NCBI GenBank assembly: GCA_022316685.1 | Contig: JAKJHU010001640.1 | Span: 1-64,000, forward strand | Source of the DNA: Progne subis subis | Taxonomy: Eukaryota; Chordata; Aves; Passeriformes; Hirundinidae | Direction of reading: 5' to 3' | Length of the DNA: 64,000 nucleotides | Shown: positions 21,120-31,944 of the stretch, piece by piece | Layout of the letters: the number at the start of each line of letters is the position of its first letter | Numbering within the stretch: the first letter of the stretch is position 1 | The notes under the pieces: generated by a model | Told to the model about the DNA's origin: nothing | Seen by the model: only the letters and a program-made list of their open reading frames with translations | Databases searched by the model: none | Made by a program: the position numbers and the translations under genes

Positions 21120-22236
21120 GGTCCAGATTGAGAGGAGGTGTGTTTTCTGGTAGATACAGGAACTTCTCAATCCACTTTAGATTTTATACCTGGGGAGGGG
21201 GCAATTATCAAAAAGATCATTAGTCATTCAAAGAGTGAGTGGAAAAGATGAGCGAGTGTATTTTATTGAACTGCTATTAATAGATGTGGGGGACAGGTTT
21301 GAAACACATTAATTACTGTTTGTTCCTAATTGTGATTGTAATTTACTGGGAAGGGATTTGATGGCTAAAGTGGGAATGCAAATTAGTATTGCAAAAAATG
21401 ACACAGAGTCCAACACTGTGATAGCTTTGTGTAAAATGTCTGAGAAGGCTTATGCTGAAATAAATCCAGAAGTGTAGGCAGCCCCAGGAAAATATGGAAA
21501 ACTAGACATAGAGCCTCTCCAAATTACTTTGAAACAACCAGGACAAGTAGTGTCTAAAAAGCAATACCCTCTTTCAAGGGAAAGAAAGAAGGGGTTACAG
21601 CCTGTCCCTGAGTCCCTGCTAAAGGAAGGTCTTTTTAGGGCCGTGTATGTCTCCCTATAACACCCCTATCCTGCCAGTTAGGAAACCAGATGGAACCTAC
21701 ACAATGGTGCAGGATTTAAGAATAATCAAGGAAATTGTCACATCAAGGCATCCCACAGTTCCGGATCCCTATACAATCCTGGATCAGATCCCTTCTTCAC
21801 ACCAGTATTATTCAGTACCGGACTTAAAGGATGCTTTCTGGGGGTGTCCGATTACAGATGATAGTAAACAGTATTTTGCCTTTGAGTAAGAACAAAAGGA
21901 AGAAAAAATGTGTTTATTGATGGGTCTTCAAGGGTGATAGAAGGGAAACGACTTACAGGATACTCTATCGTGAATAAAAAGCAGTTAAATGAAGGGGGGA
22001 GGTTACCGCCCACCTGGTCAGCTCAGACAGCAGAGCTGTGTGCGCTTGTGAGAGCCTGTGAATTATACCGGGACAAGACAGTGAATGTTTTTACTGACTC
22101 TAAATATGCACATAGGGTGATACATGCATTTAAGAAACTATGGGAAAAAAGAGGTTTATTAACCTGCAGGGGAGAGAATTAGTTCATGACAACTTAATCT
22201 CTGGCTTATTAGAGGTAGTGAACTTAACCAACGAGG
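21120..22236 (+). pseudogene. pol: Protease, partial RT and RNase H of gammaretrovirus-like pol
   Basis: The protease core FLVDTGTSQST is at about 21145. RT fingers with the PYNTPILPVRKPDG motif follow at 21650 and run to YFAFE at 21889, where the frame stops. RNase H begins about 25 bases later (FIDGSS at 21913, then AQTAEL and FTDSKYA). The RT palm with the catalytic Y-x-D-D box, the thumb and the connection domain are missing, so an internal deletion joined RT fingers to RNase H. A frame change near 22180 separates RNase H from integrase. Confidence 0.85.
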
Positions 22237-23262
22237 GTGGCAATAATACACGTTCTGGGACACCAGGCAGAGTGCTCAGAGCAGGCAATAGGAGCCCAAC
22301 TGGCTGATAGAGAAGCTCGAAAAGCTGCATTGTCACCAGAAATCTCTAAGATCCTCCCCTCGCTCCCAGTCATTGCATCAATGCCAGAAAAACTGTCTTT
22401 TTCACCAGAAGAACTTGAGATAATTAAAAAGAGTAGGGCAGAGGGAAAACAGGGTCATTGGTTTACAAGAGATGGTAAACAGTGGATACCAAAAGCTCAG
22501 GCCTTACAGCTATTAAAACAACTCCACGAAGGGAGTCATTGGGGCTCTCGAGGACTGGTAGAAGCATCCCTCAAAATGTCTGCTGCTGTGGGTCTTTTTA
22601 CCCTGGCAAAGCGAGCTATTGAAGGTTGTTTGATTTGTGCTAAAACCAATAACAGAGTTACAAAGAAACTTGCCAGGGGAGGGAGGCCTTGGGCTATACA
22701 TCCCTTCCAGAGATGCCGGGTGGATTTTACCGAAATGCCACGAGTGGCAAGGTTTAAATACCTTCTGGTAATAGTATGTCAGTTAACAGGGTGGCCAGAA
22801 GCATTTCCTGCCATTTCAGCAACTACAGGATCAGTGATTAAAGTATTTTTAAAACCAATAATGCCAAGATATGGGATTGTAGAAGCAATAGACTCAGATA
22901 GGGGGTCTCATTTTACAGGAAAAATTCTTCAAGGAGTTCTGACTGCTCTAGGGATAAGATGGAATCTCCACAGCCCCTGGCATCCCCAGAGTTCTGGCAG
23001 GGTGGAGAGGATGAATGGAGACATAAAGAAACACCTTTTGAAGCTAGTGACAGAAACTAAGATGCCATGGGTACGGCTCTTAGCACTGGCTTTGGCAAGG
23101 ATAAGGGCTAGAGCCAGGGGAGATATTCAATTATCTCCCTTTGAACTGATGTTTAGAATTCCTTACCCTTACAGTTCCCAGCCTAGTGGGAGGGTACAGA
23201 TAAGTGATGTATATTTAAAGCAATATGTGGCCAGGATACTGTCTCTTGTGAAATCTCTTTGA
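22237..23262 (+). CDS. pol: Integrase segment of gammaretrovirus-like pol, open frame
   Basis: A 341-codon open segment, not an independent gene. It starts in the C-terminal RNase H (GHQ and DREARKAA). Integrase zinc residues are H97, H101, C131 and C134. Catalytic residues are D163 (RVDFTE), D221 (DSDRGSHF) and E257 (SGRVERMNG). The frame ends at 23262, and the C-terminal domain continues in another frame at about 23362 (KWRGPFQVLLST and HHTRVK). Confidence 0.88.
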   Translation: MAIIHVLGHQAECSEQAIGAQLADREARKAALSPEISKILPSLPVIASMPEKLSFSPEELEIIKKSRAEGKQGHWFTRDGKQWIPKAQALQLLKQLHEGSHWGSRGLVEASLKMSAAVGLFTLAKRAIEGCLICAKTNNRVTKKLARGGRPWAIHPFQRCRVDFTEMPRVARFKYLLVIVCQLTGWPEAFPAISATTGSVIKVFLKPIMPRYGIVEAIDSDRGSHFTGKILQGVLTALGIRWNLHSPWHPQSSGRVERMNGDIKKHLLKLVTETKMPWVRLLALALARIRARARGDIQLSPFELMFRIPYPYSSQPSGRVQISDVYLKQYVARILSLVKSL

Positions 23263-23760
23263 CAGGAAGCTCAGCTGACACAGACCCTGCCTTTGCACTT
23301 TGCTGTTCACATCCCACCAGGAAATTCAGCCCTAGCTAAGGAATAAAAAGAAGCACCACTAGTGGCTAAGTGGCGTGGACCTTTCCAAGTGTTGCTGAGC
23401 ACAGAAACAGCCGTCAGGACAGCAGAACACGGGTGCACCCACCACACTCGGGTCAAGGTCTCTGAGGCCCCGCAGATTTGGACATCTCAGCTGGAAGAGA
23501 AGGACGGGAAGCCACGACTGACACTCCGCAGCAGTGGACTGGAGCAGCAGCCAGTGCGTCGGCATCGGGGGAAGCCTCGTGTGCCTACCCACAGACTGCC
23601 TGCTGGAATAGTTTGTGTGGGCATCCCTCCTCTCAGCTCTCCAGTCACTGGGGGCCAATCCTCGCTGTCACTGGTTTCTTTATGTTAAGCTGTTTCTGTG
23701 CCTTCGCTCGCCACGGGTGGTGTAGAAGACAACGTGAAAGTGCAAATTAAGTTAGAAAAT
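23263..23760 (+). pseudogene. Integrase C-terminus and pol/env junction
   Basis: It contains the GPFQVLL motif and a downstream HHTRVK pattern typical of the gammaretroviral integrase tail. A hydrophobic stretch near 23670-23700 could be the env leader peptide. Stops interrupt all frames. Confidence 0.6.
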
Positions 23761-24910
23761 TAGATTACAGCATTAGAATGTTTCTCTTAATAACCTTACC
23801 TTTATATTGTCAGTTAAGGCCAAAAGTAGGAAAATAATTTTTTAACCTTAGGAGAAGAAGTAGCAAAACCCTTTAACCGTAGCAATTGTTGGGTCTGCGG
23901 AGGGCCAGGGGGATCTGACGGCTGGCCATGGGTGGCCAGCCCAGTCGAACCCAAACGGTGGGTTAGCACCCTGAGTGAAGTCAATAATGGAACAGGATTT
24001 TGCGATGAGGAAGGAAGTCCATGGCAGCTTCATTCCTCTGAAAGAGGCATTTCTTGTCTAAATAGAACAGGAGGCGTATATGTAGGAAAAAGTGTCTGCG
24101 ACTGGACTTTATCTTTGAGTTGAGATTGTTGGACCCCCAACTGCCCTCCTTATGATTGTTCCAGATATCAAGGCAGATAGAATCAAACACACGTTAAGCT
24201 CACTGATGGTAGCTGGGTAAGGTGTTCCTTCCATAATCACCAAAAGAATTTTGAAGGCTGTAAAGCAGTGGGAAAGGATAGGGTTTGTGACCCTTTATTT
24301 TTAAGCTGCCCCCGAGATAATTCCACAAGTAGGACACATGTTGTTGGTGACTATCAGTAGAAGTGGTAGCACCGGAATGGAACTCGGACCCTTTTTTAAT
24401 AGGTTCTAGTCCAGCTCCAACAAAACAGATCTGGGATGTAACTGCAAGTAAAAACCTGATGTGAGAGCTTAGAAATGCAATATTCCAACATCAGATAGTA
24501 TTAGATTATTTATTAGCAGAAGAAAGAGGAGGGTGTGGCAAATTAAATGACTCAAACTGCTGTTTGCAAATAGATGACAATAGAAAAGTAGTAAAATAAA
24601 TAACAAAAAGAATAAAAGAAGTTAGCTCATGTGCCAGTCCAAACATAAAAAAGCTAGAATGGGACATGTTTTCATAGTTACCCAGTGAACTATGAGTTAA
24701 ACAAATGTTTTTCTTTCCTCTCATATGTTAGAGCAACTCTAATCTTTTTACCACGCAGGATCCCTTGCTTAGTACAACTTAATCAACACGTGATCAAAGG
24801 GATGCAGGGAGTAGCCAAGCCTACTGATCCAGAGAGAGCTACAAAAGGACAGAAATGGATGTCACTGCAAATAATGGCAAAACCAAAAAAGACCCAAGAA
24901 CAAAAAATAG
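23761..24910 (+). pseudogene. env: Env remnants (surface and transmembrane parts)
   Basis: A surface-subunit fragment lies at 23835-24120 with a CWVCGG motif and N-glycosylation-type N-x-T/S sites. A transmembrane-subunit fragment lies at about 24470-24595 with LDYLLAEERGG followed by C-x7-CC, at the place of the usual gammaretroviral C-x6-CC. Several stops (for example at about 24120 and 24597) break it. No membrane anchor or cytoplasmic tail was recognised. Confidence 0.72.
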
Positions 24911-24950
24911 TCAATGATAACTAAAATTTGTCAAGACAATTATTAAAAAT

Positions 24951-24963
24951 AAAAGAGGAGGGA
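24951..24963 (+). other. Polypurine tract of gammaretrovirus-like provirus
   Basis: AAAAGAGGAGGGA lies directly before the 3' LTR. Part of it (GAGGGA) is kept next to the LTR in the right inverted arm at 46045-46050. Confidence 0.85.
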
Positions 24964-25455
24964 TCGAGAGGAATGACAAGATTTGTCTTTACAAACAAGC
25001 CCTGGGTCTGCTGGTAGATCAAACTAGCACTGAGAGATGAGAGAAACAATGGGAAGGATTCTACTGATTGATGAATGGAAAAGAAGATACATGCCTTTAC
25101 AAACAAACCATAGGTTTGTAAATGAAATTGAATATTGAAAGATGAAAGCAACAATGGGGAAAAACCCATAAATCCCATAAAAATTAAAAATTAGGGTGGT
25201 TATACATTAAAAGAGGAATCTTAGGCATTTCGGGAAGTCTGTACCTTTCAAGTACCTCAGCCAATGGGGAAAGAGAGAGGGAAATACGGCCAGGAAATTA
25301 TTAGGATAAAAAAGGAGGCTGCGTCCTTCGAAACACTGAGAGACCCCAGGGGAAATGCCCCATGGCCTCTCCCTTTATTTGAATAAAGTAAAAGGACTCC
25401 TCTGTCTCCTTTTTGGACATAAACCTCTGGTGTGCGTGGATTAATTTTCCTAACA
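24964..25455 (+). repeat. 3' LTR of gammaretrovirus-like provirus
   Basis: 492 bp. It begins TCGAGAGGAATGACAAG, one base different in layout from the TGAGAGG of the 5' LTR, and ends TTTTCCTAACA followed by the ACAC target duplication. The TCGAGAGG variant is shared with the LTR at 45554-46044, which identifies that one as a copy of this 3' LTR. Confidence 0.9.
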
Positions 25456-25459
25456 ACAC

Positions 25460-26004
25460 AATCAGCTGAGAAGGTGGCACACTGAAAACAGAACTGACAC
25501 TGACTGAAAATGAATGGGACAGAAATCAATAACCCTGAATGTTTGAATTACTATCAAATACCTCCCACTCACCCAGTCCCACACAATCCTAATCCCATTG
25601 CTCCAAATTTGGATCCCACATCTCCCAATCTCCTTCCAACCCCATCTCACCCTGGAAGCTGTGGAATCGAGTAAATTTGGCACGGGATTGAGTTTTTCTG
25701 AGGTGGGAACAAGCCATTTGGGGTGGGATTGAACCCTGTCAGTTAAATGTGAGTTGTTCTCAGTGGGACTGGAGTGGTTTTGAGGTGACAGACCAATTCT
25801 TCTTGACTTCTGGAGTGCAAACAGAGGTAGAAGAGAAAAAAATTAAGGCGAAAATAAAGGATAAGCAGCCAGGTGTCTTCCTGACAAGGATGACAGAGAA
25901 TGTTGGTCACCAGGGCTCTGTCCAACATGGGATCTCCAGTGGGGGATGCAGTTGGAGCAGAGCACGAAGCTCTTCCTGCACTCAGGGCACTCACAGGGCT
26001 TCCC
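25460..26004. other. ZNF 3' flank including a stranded finger
   Basis: Just past the ZNF stop (about 25924-26004, read on the minus strand) the frame would encode one more C2H2-like unit (C-P-E-C-R-K-S-F), now outside the gene because of an in-frame stop. The same holds at 45012-45090 in the other arm. The remainder looks like 3' untranslated or intergenic sequence. Confidence 0.65.
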
Positions 26005-27248
26005 TTAGCAGTGCCTCAGTTGGTGTCTGGTCATATGAGACCTCTGTGAAAAGCTCTTCCCACACTGGGGACACTCGTGGGGCCTCTCCCCGGTGTGGAT
26101 GAGCCGGTGTCTGACGAGGGTGGAGTTCTGAGTGAAGCCCTTCCCACAGTCAGGACAGCGGAAGGGCCTCTCCTCTGTGTGAATCCGCTGGTTCAGGAGG
26201 AGCTTGGAGCTCGTGCAGAACCTCTTGCTGCATTTATCACACTCATAAGGCCTCTCCCCAGTGTGGGTCCTCTGGTGGCGGATCAGGTCACATCTCTGTA
26301 TGAAGCTCATCCCACATACATCACACTCGTGGGGCCTCTCCCCGGTGTGGATGTGCCTGTGGCTGATGAGGGTGGAGTTGTGCTTGAAGCCCTTCCCACA
26401 GTCGGGGCAGCGGAAGGGCCTCTCCTCTATGTGTGTCTGCTGATGTTCAAGGAGCTGGGAGCTGGTCAGAAACCCCTTCCCACACTTGGAACACTTGTAG
26501 GGCCTCTCCTCTATGTGGATCCTCTGGTGATAGATCAGGTTGGAACTCTTCCTGAAGCTCTTCCCACATTCCCCACACTCATAGGGCCTCTCCCCTGTGT
26601 GGATCCTCTGGTGATAGATCAGGCTGGAGCTGTGGCTGAAGCTCTTCCCACATTCCCCACACTCGTAGGGCCGTTCGTCTGTGTGGATCCTCTGGTGGAG
26701 AAGCAGGTCGCTCCGCCAGCTGAAGCTCTTCGCACACCCAAAGCACTTGTGGGGCTTCTCCCCATCATGAAGCTGCTCATGGACCACCAGGTCTGAGCTC
26801 TGGCTCCATCTCTGGCCGCCTTCCTGGCACAGGGTGGCTCTTTCCTCCTCAGATCCTCGTGATCTGCTTGTGCAGTCTCTGCTCACGAGGGATCGCCAGG
26901 ACTTTTCCTCCCCGTTGGATTCCTGCCCCGTGGAGCCGCTCAAAACGGCCTCTTGCACGAGGATCTGCCGTGGGGATTTGTCCTCCCTGGTCTCCATGCT
27001 CAGCTCCTTGTCTGGGGGAGGAAGGACAAGGAGAGGATGGGATTTGCCTCCGTGCCAGAGGGAAGGGGAAGGAGATCCCCTCAGTGCGTCCCCGGCAGGA
27101 CGGCGTCGGCTGCGGGGTTGTCCTGCAGCCGGGGCCATGCTGGGCTGGGAGATGGAGCAGGAGAGAGGGGGAAAGGGGCACTGACTTCCCCCTCACCTGC
27201 CTGGCTGTCCTGGGGCACCTTCCTCTTCCTCACAGCCTCCTCCTCCAT
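26005..27248 (-). CDS. C2H2 zinc-finger protein, left-arm copy (9 fingers)
   Basis: Two coding exons on the minus strand. Exon 1 is 27248-27197 ([17 protein letters not shown], 52 nt, GT donor). Exon 2 is 27011-26005 and starts after a CTCCCCCAG acceptor with [17 protein letters not shown] do not use the longer start that reads through the intron. Nine C2H2 fingers joined by TGERPY-like linkers end at the stop. The first has a poor linker context, and finger 7 has Asn instead of its first zinc-binding His (LLLNQRIH), so it may not fold. No KRAB or SCAN domain is seen. The leader is the type found in large avian ZNF families; function is probably DNA-binding repression in the nucleus. The right-arm copy has ten fingers. 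Confidence 0.85.
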
Positions 27249-27354
27249 CCTGTGAAGGTTTGGGAATTGGAAATCCTGTCTGGGGGGAGAACAAGGGATG
27301 AGCACGTTGAGTTTGAAGGTCTCTCTGCCCAAAACCATCTCTAGAAGTCACTGG

Positions 27355-28255
27355 GCATCTGGGGTCCATAAAAAACAGGCAACTGGGAGTGAGTGGATCT
27401 ACACTGGGAGCAACTGGGACAACTGGGAACATGATGAGAGGCACTGGGACTATTCCAGGGGAAACTGGGATAATACTGTGAGGAACTGGGAACAACTGGA
27501 ACTTTGATGGAGAAAACTGGGATCATACTGGGATCACAGTGGGAAAAGCTGGGTCCATGCTGGGAAGAACTGGGATCACACTGACGATGATAGGAATCGT
27601 ACTGGGAAAGACTGGGAGTGGCTGTGAGCAACTGGAATCATGCTGAGAGCAACTGGGATGAAGTGGGAGTGACTGGGAGCATGCAAGGGGTGACTGGGAC
27701 ATACTGGGAGAGACAGGGGGTCACTGGAATCATACTGGAGGCTGCTGGGTCATGCTGGCATTGACAGGGAGCAACTGGGAATCACACTGGGAGCCACTGG
27801 CATTGCATTGGGAGTGACTGGAATTAGACTGCAAGTGACTGGAATCATACTGGGATCATACTGGGAGTGACTGGAATAGTACTGGGAGAGACTGGGGTCA
27901 TACTGGAGTCAGACTGGGAGAGACTGGAGGTGCTGGCCATGATTGGAACCATACTGGGGGTGACTGGGTGCAATGGATCATACTGGGAGTGACTGGACCA
28001 TACTGGGAGTGACTACGGGTCCCACTGGGATCGTCCTGGGAGCCACTGGGATTACAGTGGCTGTGACTGGATCCTCACTGGGGTTACCGGGACCTGCTGG
28101 GCCCATGATAGCAGGAAAATGTGAACACACTGGGAGCAACTGGGATCAACTGGGAGGTACTGGAACCATGCTGAGGGGACTGAGATCACAACTGGGATCA
28201 TACTGGGAGTGACTGGGAGTGGCTGTGAGCAACTGGAATCATGCTGAGTGTGGAG
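27355..28255 (-). repeat. TGGGA/ATACTGGGA minisatellite upstream of ZNF
   Basis: Degenerate tandem units of about 10-22 bp containing AACTGGGATCATACTGGGAG. Related arrays lie at 33400-34620 and, in reverse orientation, at 43263-43560. Confidence 0.85.
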
Positions 28256-28840
28256 TCCCTGCAGCCCCTTGCCATAATACCTAGGGCCTGGCCTTGGCAG
28301 GACACATCATAGAGTCACCTGCCCAGCCTGAGACAGAGAACTTCCCAATGGGGCTCTGGACACGATGGTTTGCCTCAGTTTCTCCCCTCCCTGATTCCAC
28401 TGGCCCTTTGGTTTCTCCTTTCCTCTGTGTCTCCATTGGTTTGGGGTTCCCGGGGACTGGCCCCGTTTTCCCTACAGGACACTGACCTTTCCTGCCCTTT
28501 GCTCTGTCCCCGTGCCTCAAGGTCTTGGGCTGCGGAAGCTCACACTTGAGCTGCACACCGGCACACGTGCTCCCCTTTCCAATCTGGATTCCCCTTGGGC
28601 TTCTGGAAATAAACCTGGCTGGAACTGATCCAGGGCCAAGGCCTTCTGGCCTCTCCTTGCTGAGCTGCCCACGTGCCGTGTGTGCATGTGTGAGCTTGAC
28701 TGCTTCGCCTGAGCTTCCCCAAGCGGCCTTTCCACCGCAGAGGCTTATCGGCTCTGGGCTTCAGCTCCACTCCCAAAAACCACAACGCAACACGCTTTGG
28801 CCCAAAATTACCCAAATGGGCCTCAAATCTCCAGCACCTG
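28256..28840. other. Unique-looking stretch in left arm, no gene seen
   Basis: Non-repetitive sequence kept in the right arm at about 42711-43262. Open frames exist on both strands in both copies, but they lack splice context and recognisable domains. Confidence 0.5.
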
Positions 28841-29285
28841 GACTGAGACCCACACCAAGATCAGCACCAGAACCGGCACCAGCACCAAGACTCAGACCGA
28901 CACCGAATCCGAGACCAGCACCGACAGCGGCGCTGCTCTGGGACGGGCACCGAGACCAAGACTGGGACCAGAACCGACACCAGAACTGAGAGCGGCACCG
29001 CTGCAGCACCGGGACCAGGACCGGAACCAGTACACCGGAACTGAGACCGGCGCCACAGAGGCACCGGCACCGTGACTGACACCAAGACCGTAACTGACAC
29101 CACAACTGGCACTGGCACCAAGACTGAGACCAAGACCGGCACCGGAACCAGCACCGAGACTGGCACCGCTCCGGGACTGGGACCCAGACTGAGACTGGCA
29201 CTGGGAGCACTCCGGGACCAAGACTGACACCGCTACCGGCACTGGGACCTGGACTGCGCTGAGATCAACACTGAGACCGGGACTG
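28841..29285 (+). repeat. ACCGGCACCGAGACTG minisatellite, left arm outer block
   Basis: Degenerate hexamer-based repeat (ACCGRC, ACCAGC, ACTGAG units). It gives long open frames in several phases because stop codons are rare in the unit. These are composition artefacts. Confidence 0.88.
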
Positions 29286-29989
29286 AAGCCAGCAAAGAAG
29301 GGCTCAAAAGTCACCAAAAACACCCCTCAAGAGACCAAAAAGTGGCAGAAAATAGGCCCAAAATGATAAAAAAATGACTAGAAATGTATCCAAAATTACA
29401 AAAAATGGCTCAAAATGACACAAAATTGCTCAAAACTGACCTCAAATCCCCTCAAATGTTCCCCAAATGGTACAAAATTTCCCCAAATTACCCAATATGA
29501 CAGAAAATGCTATAAAAGTGGCCAAGAATGGCACAAAAGTGACCAAAAATGACTCCGAAGTGACAGGAAATGCCCCAAAATGCTGCAGGATGGAGGAGAG
29601 CCTGGAGGAACACAGAATTCAAAAAATGCAAAACAATTGTCCAAAATTGCACCAAATAAGGAAAATTGAAAACAAAAAAACAAAAGAGCATTAAAAGGGC
29701 TAAAAGAAAGGAAAACTTTGAAAATTTGTCCAAAAAGGCCAATAATATTCTGCAAATTTCAAGAAATTCACCAAACCAAACAAAAAACATCCAGAATGAA
29801 GGAAAAAACAAATAAAAAACCAAAAACCACCACATACACAAAAGAAACCCTCAAAAAAAAAAACAACAAAACCCAAACAAATACCGGAAATATATTTTAA
29901 AAATCCATCTGAAAATACCCCCAAAATCCCCCTAATCCTTTGACCACTCAGAATTTCCAAAATACCTGAAAATTACCAGAATTTCCTAC
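29286..29989 (+). repeat. A-rich degenerate repeat (CAAAAATGAC type)
   Basis: Units such as CCAAAATGAC and CAAAAGTGACC, then an A-rich tail. It corresponds to the T-rich 41540-42240 in the right arm and lies in what would be intron 2 of the RAB4B-like gene. Confidence 0.7.
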
Positions 29990-30914
29990 ACTTGCTCTTG
30001 ATGAAGGGCTGCAGCAGGTAGGACTTGCCAGTTCTGGCGCTCCTGATCACCAAGAACTTTTAGAGGAAATCTGGAAAAAAACTCCCACATTTGGAGCCAA
30101 ATAGCCAAGATTTCTACATTTGGACCTAAAATTCCCCAATTTACCCATGTTTGGATAAAATTCCTGCAAATCCTCTCTAGAGATCTCAAAATTCCCACAC
30201 TTGGACCTGAAATTCCCAAATTCCTGCATTTGCCTCAAAATTCAAAAAATTTCCCAAGAGAAAACCCAAAATTGCAACATTTAAACCCCAAGAATTCCAG
30301 ACCCCCAATGACCCTTTATTGGCTCCCACAGACCCCTATAGAGCCTCTAAAGCACCACCAGAACCCCCCAACCCCCCCCTAGAGAACCCCAGACCCCCCA
30401 GACCGCCCCAAATCCCCTACAGGGACTCCCAGAGCCCCTAGAGACCCCCCGAGATCCCCCACAGGGACACCCAGGCCCCCTGGACCCTCTATAGATCCCC
30501 CAGAGATCCCCTATAGCTCCCTCAGACCCTCTCTGGAGACCCCTAGACCCCCCCAAATCCCCCACAGGGACCCACACACACCCCCAGACCTCCCCGGAAT
30601 CGCTAGAGGCTCCCCCAGACCCCTACAGATCCCCAATACTCCCCTCAAACCCACAAAACCCCTATAAATACCCCCCTACCCCATTTAGGGACCCCCCGTG
30701 CCCCTTTACGGAATCCTCTGGACCCTCTAGAGACCCCCCCCCCCAGACGCCTAGAGAGCCCCTACAGCCCCCCCGCACAACCCCCTTAGGGACACCCAAG
30801 CCACCCTAAATCCCCTAGACAACCCCCAAATCCCCTAGAGAGACCCCCAGGCCCACTCAGACCCCTCAGGATCCCCGAGAGATCCCCCATTGCCCCACCG
30901 TAGCTCTCAGACAC
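29990..30914 (-). pseudogene. RAB4B-like exons 1 and 2, left-arm relic
   Basis: Minus-strand exon 1 (30914-30899) reads GTG TCT GAG AGC TAC G with a GTGGGG donor. Exon 2 (30070-29990) begins after CCAG and encodes DFL-stop-KFLVI...TGKSYLLQPFIKSK, ending in phase 1 at a GTAGGA donor. RAB4B begins M-A-E-T/S-Y-DFLFKFLVIGSAGTGKS with the same exon limits. Here the start codon is GTG, a TAA replaces the fourth codon of exon 2, and the P-loop glycines are partly Arg. No later exons were found. It is a truncated, non-functional copy. Confidence 0.78.
30320..30890 (-). repeat. C-rich intronic repeat (CCCCTAGAGACCCCC type), left arm
   Basis: Degenerate tandem units built around CCCCTATAG and AGACCCCCAGA, in intron 1 of the RAB4B-like relic. 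They match 40650-41165 in reverse complement. Confidence 0.8.
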
Positions 30915-31215
30915 GCGGGAGCCCCGTCGGGGACCAGCAGCAAAGATGGCGGCACTCCGGGGAAGCAACTTCCGAGCACTCTGCGCATGCGCCGGAGACA
31001 ACGCGCCAGCAGATAGGCGGGGCTCAATGGAGAAGAGAGCTGCGGCCAATGAAAGCGCAGGGAAGGAATGAAATGAGGCGGGCTCAGGGAAAGCGCAGGG
31101 CCCGGCAGGGGAAAGGGGCGGGGCCAAGGAAAGGGCGGGAACGAGGAGGAGAGGGGGCGTGGCCAAGGCGACGCGCCCTCCTCCAAGGGCTCGCTTTGCC
31201 CTAAAATCACCCAAA
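30915..31215 (-). promoter_or_regulatory. CpG-rich housekeeping-type promoter, left arm
   Basis: Directly upstream of RAB4B-like exon 1. It contains AAGATGGCGGC (YY1-type) at 30942-30952, TGCGCATGCGC (NRF1 palindrome) at 30982-30992, a CGGAAG-type ETS site, CCAAT boxes (ATTGG on the minus strand) and GGGGCGGGGCC GC boxes near 31115. The layout is kept in the right arm. Confidence 0.8.
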
Positions 31216-31935
31216 AGGGTCTGAAATCTCCGGCACCGAGACCGACATCAGCACCAGAACCGACACCAGCACCAAGACTGAGACCCACACCGGAACCGAG
31301 ACCGGCACCGCTCTGGCACTGGCACTGGGACCGAGACTGAGACCAAACCCGGCACCAGAAGCGGTGCAGGGACCAAGACTGACACCAAGAGCGACACTGG
31401 GACCGGCACCGGGAATGCTTTGGAACCGGCACCGGCGGCGGGAGCGCTCCAGGACTGCTCCAGGACTGCGGCCAGAACCGAGACCGGGAGCAGCCCAGGA
31501 CTGAGACCAAGAGCGGCACCGGAAACCAGCACCGAGACTGGAACTGCTCCGGGACCGAGACTGAGACTGGCACTGGGAGCACTCCGGGACCAAGACCGGC
31601 ACCGGCTCCGGTACCGGGAACGCTCCGAGACAGAGTCCGAGACCGAGACTGAGACCAGGAGTGGAACGGGAAGCGGCACCGGCACCAAGAATGGCACCGC
31701 TCCGGGATCGAGATCGACACCGGGACCGGAATCAGCACCGGGAGCGCTCCGGGACTGAGACTTGAGACTGGAGGCGGCACCGGGACGGGGATTGGACCCC
31801 GAATCGCTCCGGGATTGGCTCCAGGATCGCTCCGGGACCGCCGCGTTCGCTCCGGGGAGTTTTGGCCGCACACCCGGGCGGGACTGGGAGGGAGCCCTGG
31901 GCCGGGCGGGACCGCCTCGGTTCGCGTCGTTCCGG
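31216..31935 (+). repeat. ACCGGCACCGAGACTG minisatellite, left arm inner block 1
   Basis: Same degenerate hexamer repeat as 28841-29285, upstream of the promoter. Long minus-strand frames (up to about 414 codons) cross it and are not believed. Confidence 0.88.
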
Positions 31936-31944
31936 TGCAGCCAT

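Larger units (their letters stand above)
18169..25455 (+). mobile_element. Gammaretrovirus-like (class I) provirus, decayed
   Basis: About 7.3-kb plus-strand provirus with LTRs 18169-18656 and 24964-25455 and a 4-bp target duplication ACAC (18165-18168 and 25456-25459), the length expected for this group. It has a tRNA-Pro-like primer site, gag, pro, partial RT, RNase H, integrase, env remnants and a polypurine tract. Gag is broken by a minisatellite and stops, the centre of RT is deleted, and env has several stops. It cannot encode a complete virus as it stands. Confidence 0.92.

Noticed and set aside
23263..24910. A functional env gene.
   Set aside because: Several in-frame stops and no anchor or tail; only fragments of the surface and transmembrane parts remain.
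26077..26796. A 239-codon plus-strand frame opposite the ZNF gene (also 44394-44939 on the minus strand).
   Set aside because: It is the antisense shadow of the repeated finger codons.
26005..27138. ZNF start at 27138 (and 43794 in the other arm).
   Set aside because: That reading translates the intron before the CCCCCAG acceptor. The spliced leader exon [13 protein letters not shown] is the better start.
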